From positions 1-64,000 of the forward strand of contig JBMSQB010000002.1 in the NCBI GenBank assembly GCA_049423065.1: a stretch of DNA of 64,000 nucleotides. The letters are read 5' to 3'. Numbering within the stretch: the stretch's first letter is position 1; the number at the start of each line of letters is the position of its first letter. This document shows, one piece after another, positions 25,690 through 34,000 of the stretch. The notes under the pieces are model-generated. The model made no database searches. It saw nothing but the letters and a program-made list of their open reading frames with translations, and was not told the origin of the DNA. The position numbers and the translations under genes were made by a program. This DNA comes from SYIM01 sp041182885 (lineage in GTDB: Bacteria; Pseudomonadota; Gammaproteobacteria; Burkholderiales; Burkholderiaceae_E).

Positions 25690-27085
25690 CGAATCCCGCG
25701 GCAAACTTGCCGCGCTCGACGCAGAAGCCAGCGCCGCGCTGGTCGAGGCTGCCTCCGACATCGCACTGGTTCTCGACGCCAATGGCGTGATCTCCAGCGT
25801 GTCCATGGGCACCGACGACTGGCCCACCCAGGACATCCAGCACTGGGCCGGTCAGCCGTGGTCGCAAGTGGTCACCAGCGAAAGCCGGCCCAAGGTCGAC
25901 GAACTGCTGCGCGAGGCGGGTGCCGGGCGGCGCACCTCGCGCTGGCGGCACATCAACCACATTGACGCCACCGGGCGCGACATCCCCATCCTGTTTTCCC
26001 TGATCCGCGTCGGCGATTCCGGGCAAATGGTGGCCGTCGGTCGCGACCTGCGGGTGGTGGCCTCGCTGCAGGCACGCCTCCTTGAAGCGCAGCAGCGGAT
26101 GGAAACCGATTACCTGCGCCTGCGCCGGATCGAGAACCAGCACCGGCAACTGCTTGATGTCATCCGTGATCCCATCCTGATCGTCCAGCCCGACGAGCAC
26201 ACGGTGGTCGATGCCAACCGCGCCGCCTCGCTCTATTTCGGGCTCGATCGCGAAACACTCGCCACGCGCACGATCGACAGTTTTCTTGGGCCCAAGGCCA
26301 CTGCAGCCTTCCGCGTCACCGTCGAGCAGGTGATCGGATCCGGGCGACCCGCCGAACTCACCCTCAAGTTCGGGCATGACAAGAAGCCCGCTCACCTGTT
26401 CATCTCCAGCCTGCGGCAGGAAGAAGAGACGGTGGTGCTGCTGCGGCTCGAGCCCGAATCGCGGCTTGCCTTCACCGGCGAAGATGCGTCGATCCTCGAG
26501 GCCATCCGCCAGTTCAGCGACGGCGTCGTGCTCACCGACGCGAGAGGCCTCATCCAGAGCGCCAACCCGGCCTTCGTTGAAATGATCCAGATGGCGCATG
26601 CCGGACAGATCATCGGCGAGCCGCTCAACCGCTGGCTGGGACGCTCGAACACCGACCTCGCGGTGCTGATCAACAGCCTCGCGCAGGGCGGCACCATCCG
26701 GCTGTTCGCCACCCGCCTGGTGGGTAGCGGCGGCATTCCTGTTCCGGTCGAAATTTCCGGCGTCGCGGTCGCCAGCGAAGGCGACCCCTACCTCGCCTTC
26801 GTGGTCCGCGATACGGGTCGTCGACTGGGCGCGCAGGACGAACCCACCGCCGTCACGCGATCGAGCAGCGATCTCGCGGCACTGGTGGGTCGGATGCCGC
26901 TGAAAGACATCGTCGGCGAAACCGTCGATCTCATCGAACGGCTCTGTATCGAAGCTGCACTCAAGATCACGCGAAACAACCGCGCCTCGGCAGCCGACAT
27001 GCTGGGGCTCTCGCGACAGAGCCTGTACGTGAAGCTTCGCCGCTACGGGATCGAAGGTCCCGACCCCGACGACAGCGGTGCCTGA
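25676..27085 (+). CDS. ppsR: Transcriptional repressor PpsR/CrtJ
   Basis: PpsR represses bch, crt and antenna genes under oxygen. The 469-residue product shows PAS domain 1 (about 20-125), a linker helix (126-155), PAS 2 (156-260), PAS 3 (265-380) and a FIS-type helix-turn-helix (about 416-458, with ASAADMLGLSRQSLYVKLRRYGI). The only cysteine is C423, in ERLCIEAAL just before the helix-turn-helix, the position of the redox-active cysteine of CrtJ/PpsR; the second cysteine of the Rhodobacter proteins is absent. The start is TTG, with GGAG 7 bases upstream, inside the aerR end. Confidence 0.95.
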   Translation: MGHADESRGKLAALDAEASAALVEAASDIALVLDANGVISSVSMGTDDWPTQDIQHWAGQPWSQVVTSESRPKVDELLREAGAGRRTSRWRHINHIDATGRDIPILFSLIRVGDSGQMVAVGRDLRVVASLQARLLEAQQRMETDYLRLRRIENQHRQLLDVIRDPILIVQPDEHTVVDANRAASLYFGLDRETLATRTIDSFLGPKATAAFRVTVEQVIGSGRPAELTLKFGHDKKPAHLFISSLRQEEETVVLLRLEPESRLAFTGEDASILEAIRQFSDGVVLTDARGLIQSANPAFVEMIQMAHAGQIIGEPLNRWLGRSNTDLAVLINSLAQGGTIRLFATRLVGSGGIPVPVEISGVAVASEGDPYLAFVVRDTGRRLGAQDEPTAVTRSSSDLAALVGRMPLKDIVGETVDLIERLCIEAALKITRNNRASAADMLGLSRQSLYVKLRRYGIEGPDPDDSGA

Positions 27086-27857
27086 GGCAGGCACGGCGGG
27101 GATCTCCGGCCCGCGGGCCGGGTCGGGCACCGACCCGACAGCGACCAGCGTCGCGCTGGTGCTGGCGGTGTGGCGCCCGGCCTACATCGCATGGGGGCTC
27201 GCGCAGCTGATGCAGGGCCCGCTCATCCAACCCGCTGCCCCGACCATGCGCTGGCGCAAGGTGCTTGGCAGCGGTCACGAAGGCGGCTTCGGGCTCCGCC
27301 CGGCCTGGAACCGCCTCGGGCTTTTCTGCGCATTCGACCAGACCAACTCCGCCCGCGAGTGGTTGGCAGAATCCGACGAGGTTGCGCGCTGGAAGGATCG
27401 CGCCGGGCAGTGGCTCACCGTTCTGCTCGAGCCGCTCGCAAGCCGCGGGAGCTGGTCAGGTCACAGTCTGGCGGTCGCCCAGTCCGATGCCGCACCGCCC
27501 TCCGACACCATGGTGGCCTCGCTTACGCGGGCCTCGATCCGCCCCCACCTCGCCCGCCGGTTCTGGTCGCTCTCGCCCGCTGCAGAGGTCTCGCTCGCCC
27601 AGGCGCCCGGCTGCCTGCTTGCGGTTGGGCTGGGCGAGGCGCCGCTGCTGCGGCAGGCTACATTCAGCCTCTGGCATGACCAGCCTGCCATGGACGCCTA
27701 CGCGCGAAGCGGCGCCCATCTGGAGGCCATCCGCCAGGCCTACTCGCAGGGGTTTTTTTCCGAGTCCATGTTCACGCGGTTTCGGGTGCTCGAGATCGGC
27801 GGGCACTGGCCGCAAGCCAGCCCTGCGCTTGGCGAGCGGCTGGGCAGCACCGTATGA
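27078..27857 (+). CDS. crtA: Spheroidene monooxygenase CrtA
   Basis: CrtA uses oxygen to put a keto group at C2 of spheroidene, giving spheroidenone, the red carotenoid made in air. The 259-residue product has the family pattern TSVALVLAVWRP near the N-terminus, the FGLRPAWNRLGLFCAF block and FFSESMFTRFRV near the C-terminus. The GTG start overlaps the ppsR stop by 8 bases and the end overlaps crtD by 4, so it is coupled to both. Confidence 0.92.
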   Translation: MPEAGTAGISGPRAGSGTDPTATSVALVLAVWRPAYIAWGLAQLMQGPLIQPAAPTMRWRKVLGSGHEGGFGLRPAWNRLGLFCAFDQTNSAREWLAESDEVARWKDRAGQWLTVLLEPLASRGSWSGHSLAVAQSDAAPPSDTMVASLTRASIRPHLARRFWSLSPAAEVSLAQAPGCLLAVGLGEAPLLRQATFSLWHDQPAMDAYARSGAHLEAIRQAYSQGFFSESMFTRFRVLEIGGHWPQASPALGERLGSTV

Positions 27858-29398
27858 GCACCCGACGCGTGATCGTGATCGGCGCGGGCGCGGGTGGACT
27901 CGCCGCCGCCTGCGACCTCGCCCGCCAGGGCGTTGAGGTGACGCTCGTTGAGCGCGCACAGGTCACTGGCGGCAAGATTCACCAGCATGAGGTCGGACCG
28001 GTAAGAATCGACGCCGGCCCCACGGTGCTCACCATGCGCTGGGTCTTCGATCAGCTGCTGGCCGACTGCGGCGAGCGCTTCGAAGACGGCACGCTCACGC
28101 TGCGGCCGCTACCGATCATCGCGCGCCACGCCTGGACAGCAGGCGAGCAACTCGATCTGCACGCGAGTCCTGAAGCATCGGCCGATGCAATCGGCAAGCT
28201 TGCAGGCGCCGCCGAAGCGGCCAGATTTCTCGCCTTCTGTGATGAAACGCGCAGGCTCTACCACTCGCTTGAGCACGCCTACATTCGCGCTGAACGCCCG
28301 ACGCTTGCCTCGATGAGCCAGGATCTTGGCGTGCGCGGGCTCGCGCTGCTGGCGGGCCTGGGCCCCTTCGCAAGCCTCTGGCAAAGCCTCGCCCGGCACT
28401 TCCACGATCCGCGCCTGCGGCAGCTGTTCGCGCGCTACGCGACCTACTGCGGCGGCTCACCCTGGGAGGCACCCGCCACGCTCGCGCTGATCGCCTATGT
28501 CGAGCTGCGCGGCGTGTGGGCGGCCGACGGAGGGATGCAGGCGGTGGCCACACGCATCGAGCGTACCGCCCGCCGACTGGGGGTTGATTTGCGGCTGGGG
28601 TGCGGGGTTCGCTCGATCGATGTGAGCACCGGGCACGCAAGCGGCGTGACCCTCGATGATGGCAATCGAATCACCGCGGACGCAGTGGTGTTCAACGGCG
28701 ACGCGCAGGCATTGGCCGGTGGCCTTCTAGGCGAGGCCGCGCGCCCCGCGGTTCGGCCCGATGGGCTGTCGCCGCGGTCGCTGTCGGCACTCACCTTTGC
28801 GATTCACGGCGTCGCTGACGGCTTTGACCTCAGCTACCACAACGTGTTTTTTCAGCCGGGCTATGCCACCGAGTTCGACGACATATTCAGGCAGGGTCGA
28901 CTGCCCCGGCAACCCACGCTTTATCTGTGCGCACAGGACCGGGCAGGCACCGACGCCATGCCCCCCGGGCAGCCCGAGCGCCTGTTTTGCCTCATCAACG
29001 CGCCGGCACGCGGCGACCAGTCTGCGCCTGCTGCCGAGGAGATCGAACAATGCCGAAGCAAAGCCTTTACCCATCTGCAGCGCTGCGGCCTCACGATCCG
29101 TGCAGCAGCCGCGGCGCAGGTCTGCAGCACACCGCAGCAGTTTCACCAGCGCTTTCCGGCGAGCGGGGGCGCACTCTACGGGATGGCCCCGCACGGCTGG
29201 ATGTCCTCCTTTCGCAGACCCTCGGCCACCACAGCGATTCCGGGGCTGTTCCTGGCGGGGGGCAGCGCACACCCGGGGGCGGGCGTGCCGATGGCCACGC
29301 TGTCGGGCCGGCTCGCGGCCGCAACCCTGATGGCACACCTCGATTCGACCAGGCGGTCGGCTCGGGTGCGTATCTCTGGTGGTATGTCGACGGCCTGA
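27854..29398 (+). CDS. crtD: Hydroxyneurosporene/methoxyneurosporene desaturase CrtD
   Basis: CrtD is a flavoprotein that introduces the C3,4 double bond in the hydroxy- or methoxy-neurosporene branch. The 514-residue product starts with the FAD-binding motif GAGAGGLAAACDLARQG (about 10-26) and ends with the CrtI-family segment LAGGSAHPGAGVPMATLSGRLAAATLM. The start forms an ATGA overlap with crtA. Its last part is read in a second frame by crtC; the terminal GGMSTA is encoded by the same bases as CrtC WWYVDG. Confidence 0.95.
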   Translation: MSTRRVIVIGAGAGGLAAACDLARQGVEVTLVERAQVTGGKIHQHEVGPVRIDAGPTVLTMRWVFDQLLADCGERFEDGTLTLRPLPIIARHAWTAGEQLDLHASPEASADAIGKLAGAAEAARFLAFCDETRRLYHSLEHAYIRAERPTLASMSQDLGVRGLALLAGLGPFASLWQSLARHFHDPRLRQLFARYATYCGGSPWEAPATLALIAYVELRGVWAADGGMQAVATRIERTARRLGVDLRLGCGVRSIDVSTGHASGVTLDDGNRITADAVVFNGDAQALAGGLLGEAARPAVRPDGLSPRSLSALTFAIHGVADGFDLSYHNVFFQPGYATEFDDIFRQGRLPRQPTLYLCAQDRAGTDAMPPGQPERLFCLINAPARGDQSAPAAEEIEQCRSKAFTHLQRCGLTIRAAAAAQVCSTPQQFHQRFPASGGALYGMAPHGWMSSFRRPSATTAIPGLFLAGGSAHPGAGVPMATLSGRLAAATLMAHLDSTRRSARVRISGGMSTA

Positions 29399-30282
29399 GC
29401 GATTGCGGCAGGCACGCCATCACGCTGATTGCGTTTGTCGGAAGCGTGTTCTCGCCCTACTACGCCTGGGCTCGCGAACGAGCCGCGCGCGCCGGTGCGC
29501 CGGTTGATCCGGAAAATTTCTGCGCAATCAATGTGGCGCTCTACACCCCCGGCCGCAAGCGCTGGACGATGACCGAGCGCAGCCGCGCGAGCATCGAGCG
29601 GAGCGCCCGCGAGTTCAGGGTCGGCCCGAGCGCACTCGAGTGGACCGGCTCGGAGCTGGTGATCCGGATCGATGAACGCTCGGCGCCGATTCCGCTCGCA
29701 GTGCGCGGAACGGTTCGCCTGAGCGCCCCGCGCTGGTTCGACTGGCAGCTTCCGCTCGACCCCTCGGGGCGGCATCGCTGGGGGCCACTTGCCCCCGCAG
29801 GAAGGATCTCCGTTGACTTCGACTCGCCGGGCATCCAGTGGCAGGGCCACGGCTATCTGGACTCAAATGAAGGCGATGAGCCGATCGAGTCGCGCTATGA
29901 CGAATGGGACTGGTCGCGAGCGACGGTTGATGACGGATCGTCCGCGGTGGTCTATGACCTGCGCACCCGCGACGGCCGCGAGCACCTCATCGCCCGCCGA
30001 TTCCAGACCGACGGCCAGGTGACCGAGTTCGATCCCGGGCCCCGCCACGCACTCGCCCGAACCGGCTGGCGGATCGGCCGATCGATTCGGTCGGAGGGTG
30101 CAGGCCCCGCACCACGCATCACCCGCACGCTGGAGGACACACCGTTTTATGTACGCTCGCTTGCAGAATCCACGGTGGACGGACGGCAGGTGGTGTCCGT
30201 GCATGAAACGCTGAATGGCCCCCGCCTGCGCTCAGCGCTGGTCCGACTGATGCTGCCCTGGCGGATGCCACGCCTGCGTTGA
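29050..30282 (+). CDS. crtC: Carotenoid 1,2-hydratase CrtC (start uncertain)
   Basis: CrtC adds water to the 1,2 double bond of neurosporene or lycopene. The conserved region begins at about 29341 (RFDQAV, YLWWYVDGLSDCGRHAITLIAFVG) and continues with FSPYYAWAR and ALYTPGRKRWTM. There is no ATG, GTG or TTG in frame between 29053 and 29446, where a GTG already lies inside the conserved domain. The nearest usual start upstream is ATG 29050, with GAGGAG 8 bases before it, giving 410 residues and a 349-base out-of-frame overlap with crtD. The first roughly 95 residues would be Gly/Pro/Arg-rich and unconserved. A non-standard start near 29300-29340 is the alternative. The 3' end overlaps convergent crtB by 51 bases. 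Confidence 0.85.
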   Translation: MPKQSLYPSAALRPHDPCSSRGAGLQHTAAVSPALSGERGRTLRDGPARLDVLLSQTLGHHSDSGAVPGGGQRTPGGGRADGHAVGPARGRNPDGTPRFDQAVGSGAYLWWYVDGLSDCGRHAITLIAFVGSVFSPYYAWARERAARAGAPVDPENFCAINVALYTPGRKRWTMTERSRASIERSAREFRVGPSALEWTGSELVIRIDERSAPIPLAVRGTVRLSAPRWFDWQLPLDPSGRHRWGPLAPAGRISVDFDSPGIQWQGHGYLDSNEGDEPIESRYDEWDWSRATVDDGSSAVVYDLRTRDGREHLIARRFQTDGQVTEFDPGPRHALARTGWRIGRSIRSEGAGPAPRITRTLEDTPFYVRSLAESTVDGRQVVSVHETLNGPRLRSALVRLMLPWRMPRLR

Positions 30283-31311
30283 GCGCTCGCGCTCGGCCAC
30301 CGTCACCAGCAGGTTCACCATCCAGGCCGCTTTTTCCGCAACGCTGCGGGGCGGCAGATCGGCGATCGCCGATGAGGCAGCCTCCACGAGGAAACGAATC
30401 GCATCGAGCGGCACATGACCCCGCGGCCGACGCGGCGCTGACAGCGCGCACGGCAGACTTTGCGCCACCCGGACAAGCTTCCGACGGCCGCTCACCACAG
30501 CACGGCGATTGATGGAGTCGAGCCGGGCCCGGCGAATCTCGAGACCGATATCGGAATAGATCAGCCGCGCCGCGAGGATCGCCGGACGACAGCCGCGCGG
30601 CAGATTCCACAGCCCTTCCTCGGCCCGACGGTAGAGCGCGTCAGCCTCGTTCAGCAGCCGCTCGACCAGGCGCCCGATTGCCGCCGAGAACCGCGGATCA
30701 AGGAGCCAGACATCGGGGTCCAGCCCCTCTTCGCGCAGCCACTCAAGCGGGAGATAGATGCGTCCCATGCGCGCGTCTTCGCCGACATCGCGGGCGATGT
30801 TGGTGAGCTGCATCGCCACGCCCAGCTCGCAGGCCCGCGCAAGCGCCCGTTCGTCGCGCACCTCCATCACCAGCGCCATCATGGCGCCGACCGTGCCGGC
30901 CACCCGCGCGCAGTAGTCAAGCAGCTCCTCGAAAGTGCGATAGCGCCGGCCCTGCGCATCCCACTGAAAGCCTTCCAGCAGCGCAAGCGGGATGCGGCGC
31001 GGCAGCCGATAGCGATGCACCACGCGCGCGAACGCCTGATCGGCTGCGATGGCATGAGGCGTACCGGCGTACACAGCGTCGAGCCGGCGATGGAGCGCGG
31101 CCAGCGTGTCGGGGCTCGCTCCGCTGCCATCGACTTCGTCATCGGCCACACGACAAAAAGCGTAGAGCGATACGGCGGCATCGCGATAGCGCGCGGGAAG
31201 CAGCCGCGAGGCGGCAAAGAACGATTTCGATCCGTGCCGCATCAGCTCCACACAATCGGGCGCGGGCGCAGCAAGCAGACGCTCGATCTCCGGGCTGGAA
31301 TGCATGTTCAC
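30232..31311 (-). CDS. crtB: Phytoene synthase CrtB
   Basis: CrtB condenses two geranylgeranyl diphosphates to phytoene. The 359-residue product has both Mg-binding aspartate motifs (DDEVDG near residue 60; NIARDVGEDARMGRIYLP near 175) and the YAFCRVADDEVD signature. The start is GTG at 31311 in a GTGA overlap with the crtI stop, with an ATG two codons later as alternative. The gene is tail-to-tail with crtC, sharing 51 bases, so the two transcripts would be antisense at their 3' ends. Confidence 0.97.
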   Translation of the reverse strand: MNMHSSPEIERLLAAPAPDCVELMRHGSKSFFAASRLLPARYRDAAVSLYAFCRVADDEVDGSGASPDTLAALHRRLDAVYAGTPHAIAADQAFARVVHRYRLPRRIPLALLEGFQWDAQGRRYRTFEELLDYCARVAGTVGAMMALVMEVRDERALARACELGVAMQLTNIARDVGEDARMGRIYLPLEWLREEGLDPDVWLLDPRFSAAIGRLVERLLNEADALYRRAEEGLWNLPRGCRPAILAARLIYSDIGLEIRRARLDSINRRAVVSGRRKLVRVAQSLPCALSAPRRPRGHVPLDAIRFLVEAASSAIADLPPRSVAEKAAWMVNLLVTVAERERSTQAWHPPGQHQSDQR

Positions 31312-32948
31312 AAGACCGCCTGCGCGCGTGCAACCCGGGCGGCGGGCGGAATGATCGAATCAAGCACCTTGGCCGACGTGAGCACGCCTGGAATGCCTGC
31401 ACCAGGATGGGTGCTGGCCCCCACCAGGTAGAGATCGCGGATGTCTTCGCTGCGGTTGTGCGGCCGGAACCATGCGCTCTGCAGGAGCCTGGGCTCCATG
31501 CCGAAGGCCGCGCCTTTGAAAGCGAGATAACGGCTCTCGAAGTCGGCTGGCGTGAGATAGCGCTCTGTGCAGATCGCCTCGGACAGGCCGGGCAGAACCG
31601 TATCGCCCAGCATCTGTGCGATGCGCTGCCGATAGGGCTCGGCGCGGCTTGCCCAGTCGATGCCGGCCTCGAGATGCGGCACCGGCGAGAGCACATAAAA
31701 CGTGTCGCAACCCTCGGGCGCAAGGGAGGTGTCGGTTGCGGTGGGCCGATGCAGGTAGAGACTGAAGTCGTCTGCCAGCACCTTGCGATCGAAGATGTCA
31801 CCCAGCAGCTCGCGGTAGCGCGGGCCCAGCAGGATCATGTGATGCGGAATATCGGGGTAACGCCGTCGGGTGCCGAAGTACCAGACGAAGAGCCCCATTG
31901 AATAGGCTGCGCGCTCCACCTTCCGATCGGTCCACACCCTGCGGGGCTCGGCCTTCAGCAGATGCTTGTAGGTCCATGCGCTGTCCGCATTCGACACCAC
32001 GATGTCGGCATCGACCCGCTCACCGCTTGCGAGAATGGCCCCTCGCGCACGCTGATCCACCACCCGGATGCGAGCAACCTCCGCACCCAACCGGATCTCG
32101 CCACCCAGTTCGCCGATCAGCCTGGCCATTGCACGTACGATCGCGCCCGTGCCGCCCATGGCGGAATGCACGCCGTGGATGCGCTCGAGCGAGGGAATGA
32201 GGCTGTAGACACTGGTGACCGACATCGGGTTGCCGCCGATCAGAAGCGGGTGAAAGCTGAAGACCTGACGAAGCTTTTCGCTCTTGAAGTGGCGCGAGGC
32301 CATTTGATAGATGCTGCGCCAGGCGCGCATCCGGACCATGGCCGGCAAGGCCGCGAACAGGTCGCCAAGCGACTCGAAGGCCACCGTGCCCAGCCCCTCG
32401 TAGCCCAGCCTGAAACAGCGGTCGGCTTCGGCCATGAACGCGTGCAGGCCGCCCACATCCTGCGGACTGACCCGCCGCACCTCCTCGATCATGGCCTGCG
32501 GCTCGCGCTGGTAGTCGAAGTGGGTGCCGTCATCAAAACGAATCCGGTAGCAAGGATTCATCGGCCGCAGGTCCACGTCATCGGCAAAGCGTCGGCCAGC
32601 CAACGCCCACAACTCCTCGAGAAGGAACGGCGCGGTCACGATGGTGGGACCGGCATCAAAGGTGAAGCCGTCCTGCGTGAAGACACTCGCACGCCCACCC
32701 GGCTGATCGAGCCGCTCCAGCACCGTCACCCGATAGCCCTTGCAGAGCATGCGGATGGCGCAGGCGAGGCCGCCAAAGCCGCTGCCGATGATCACCACCC
32801 GGGGCGCGCCCGACGAGGCGGCACGACCCGGGGTGACCCGCACGGGGGCGGCGCGCGCCTCGCCCAGCGCGGCCTCCGGCAGGGGCGGTGCGATCGGGGC
32901 ACCTCGCGGGCCCGCAAGCGGCAGGGCGTCGGACGCGGATTGAAGCAT
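31308..32948 (-). CDS. crtI: Phytoene desaturase CrtI
   Basis: CrtI is a FAD-dependent membrane-associated enzyme that desaturates phytoene to neurosporene or lycopene. The 546-residue product has an N-terminal extension of about 48 residues before the dinucleotide fold VVIIGSGFGGLACAIRML, and the family C-terminus LVGASTHPGAGIPGVLTSAKV. It is translationally coupled to crtB. Its promoter should lie in the 121 bases shared with bchG, where an operator-like site is found. Confidence 0.96.
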   Translation of the reverse strand: MLQSASDALPLAGPRGAPIAPPLPEAALGEARAAPVRVTPGRAASSGAPRVVIIGSGFGGLACAIRMLCKGYRVTVLERLDQPGGRASVFTQDGFTFDAGPTIVTAPFLLEELWALAGRRFADDVDLRPMNPCYRIRFDDGTHFDYQREPQAMIEEVRRVSPQDVGGLHAFMAEADRCFRLGYEGLGTVAFESLGDLFAALPAMVRMRAWRSIYQMASRHFKSEKLRQVFSFHPLLIGGNPMSVTSVYSLIPSLERIHGVHSAMGGTGAIVRAMARLIGELGGEIRLGAEVARIRVVDQRARGAILASGERVDADIVVSNADSAWTYKHLLKAEPRRVWTDRKVERAAYSMGLFVWYFGTRRRYPDIPHHMILLGPRYRELLGDIFDRKVLADDFSLYLHRPTATDTSLAPEGCDTFYVLSPVPHLEAGIDWASRAEPYRQRIAQMLGDTVLPGLSEAICTERYLTPADFESRYLAFKGAAFGMEPRLLQSAWFRPHNRSEDIRDLYLVGASTHPGAGIPGVLTSAKVLDSIIPPAARVARAQAVL

Positions 32949-33022
32949 CGGCGGTTGTCGCCTCCTAGCGACGGATTCGGGGGGCCGTACCGAAACAAAC
33001 TGTCCGGGACGACGCCAGGATG

Positions 33023-33040
33023 TGTAAATTGCAATTGACG
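33023..33040. promoter_or_regulatory. PpsR/CrtJ-type operator between crtI and bchG
   Basis: TGT-N12-ACG with the palindromic core AATTGCAATT lies between divergent crtI and bchG. It matches the minus-strand site of the bchF-aerR region at 14 of 18 positions and the plus-strand one at 12 of 18. A further TGTCAA half-site occurs at 33049-33054. The last six bases, TTGACG (33035-33040), with GAGAAT at 33058-33063 (17-base spacing), could form a rightward promoter. Confidence 0.6.
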
Positions 33041-33069
33041 TTCGGTTTTGTCAAGCAGAGAATCCACGG

Positions 33070-33954
33070 ATGACTGTCCGCACCGTCCCCACCCTCTCGG
33101 CGTTTACCGAGCTGCTCAAGCCCATCACCTGGTTTCCACCCATGTGGGCGTTTGCCTGCGGCGTGGTGGCCTCGGGGGCACAGCTCGCCACGCACTGGCC
33201 GCTCGCCCTTCTGGGCGTGCTGCTGGCGGGCCCCATGGTGTGCGCAACCAGCCAGGCGGTGAACGACTGGTTTGATCGCCACGTCGATGCCATCAACGAA
33301 CCGCATCGCCCCATTCCATCCGGCCGCATGCCCGGGCGCTGGGGGCTGTATGTCGCCATCGCCTGGACAGTGCTGTCCCTGCTGGTGGCTACCGGGCTTG
33401 GGATATGGGGCTTTGCCGCCGCCGCGCTCGGACTGGTGCTCGCCTGGGCCTACAGCATGCCGCCGGTTCGGCTCAAGCAGAACGGCTGGTGGGGGAACCT
33501 CGCCTGCGGCCTGTCCTACGAGGGGCTCGCCTGGATCACTGGCGCAGCAGTCATGGCGGGCGGCGCGCTGCCCGAGGCGCGCTCGCTGCTCCTTGCCTTC
33601 CTCTACAGCATCGGTGCCCACGGAATCATGACCCTCAACGACTTCAAGGCCATCGAGGGCGATTCGCGCATGGGCATCCGGTCGCTGCCGGTGCAACTCG
33701 GCCCCGACCGGGCAGCACGGGTGGCGTGCTGGGTCATGGCGGTGCCGCAGATCATCGTGGTGATTCTGCTCGTGCAGTGGGGGGCGCCGGTGTCGGCGGT
33801 ATCGGTTGCTGCGCTGATCGCGGCCCAGGCAGTGCTGATGCGCCGCCTGATCGCGGCCCCGATCCAGCAGGCGCTCTTCTACAGCGGCTTCGGCGTGCCG
33901 CTCTACGTCTCGGGAATGATGGTCAGCGCCTTCGCGCTTCGGGGTCTGGGCTGA
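33070..33954 (+). CDS. bchG: Bacteriochlorophyll synthase BchG
   Basis: BchG is the UbiA-family membrane prenyltransferase that esterifies bacteriochlorophyllide a with geranylgeranyl diphosphate. The 294-residue product has about eight spans and both Asp-rich motifs: NDWFDRHVDAINEPHRPIPSG near residue 65 and NDFKAIEGDSRMGIRSLPVQ near 190. No Shine-Dalgarno is seen before the ATG, and the candidate promoter places the transcript start almost at the ATG. It leads a plus-strand run with the PucC-like gene, bchP and tspO. Confidence 0.96.
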   Translation: MTVRTVPTLSAFTELLKPITWFPPMWAFACGVVASGAQLATHWPLALLGVLLAGPMVCATSQAVNDWFDRHVDAINEPHRPIPSGRMPGRWGLYVAIAWTVLSLLVATGLGIWGFAAAALGLVLAWAYSMPPVRLKQNGWWGNLACGLSYEGLAWITGAAVMAGGALPEARSLLLAFLYSIGAHGIMTLNDFKAIEGDSRMGIRSLPVQLGPDRAARVACWVMAVPQIIVVILLVQWGAPVSAVSVAALIAAQAVLMRRLIAAPIQQALFYSGFGVPLYVSGMMVSAFALRGLG

Positions 33955-34000
33955 GCCGCACGGCACGTATCCGTGAGGCCAATGCGATCAGGAGGAAACA

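Noticed and set aside
30460..31431. Plus-strand open frame opposite crtB and crtI
   Set aside because: Both opposite genes are clearly real; the frame shows no motif.
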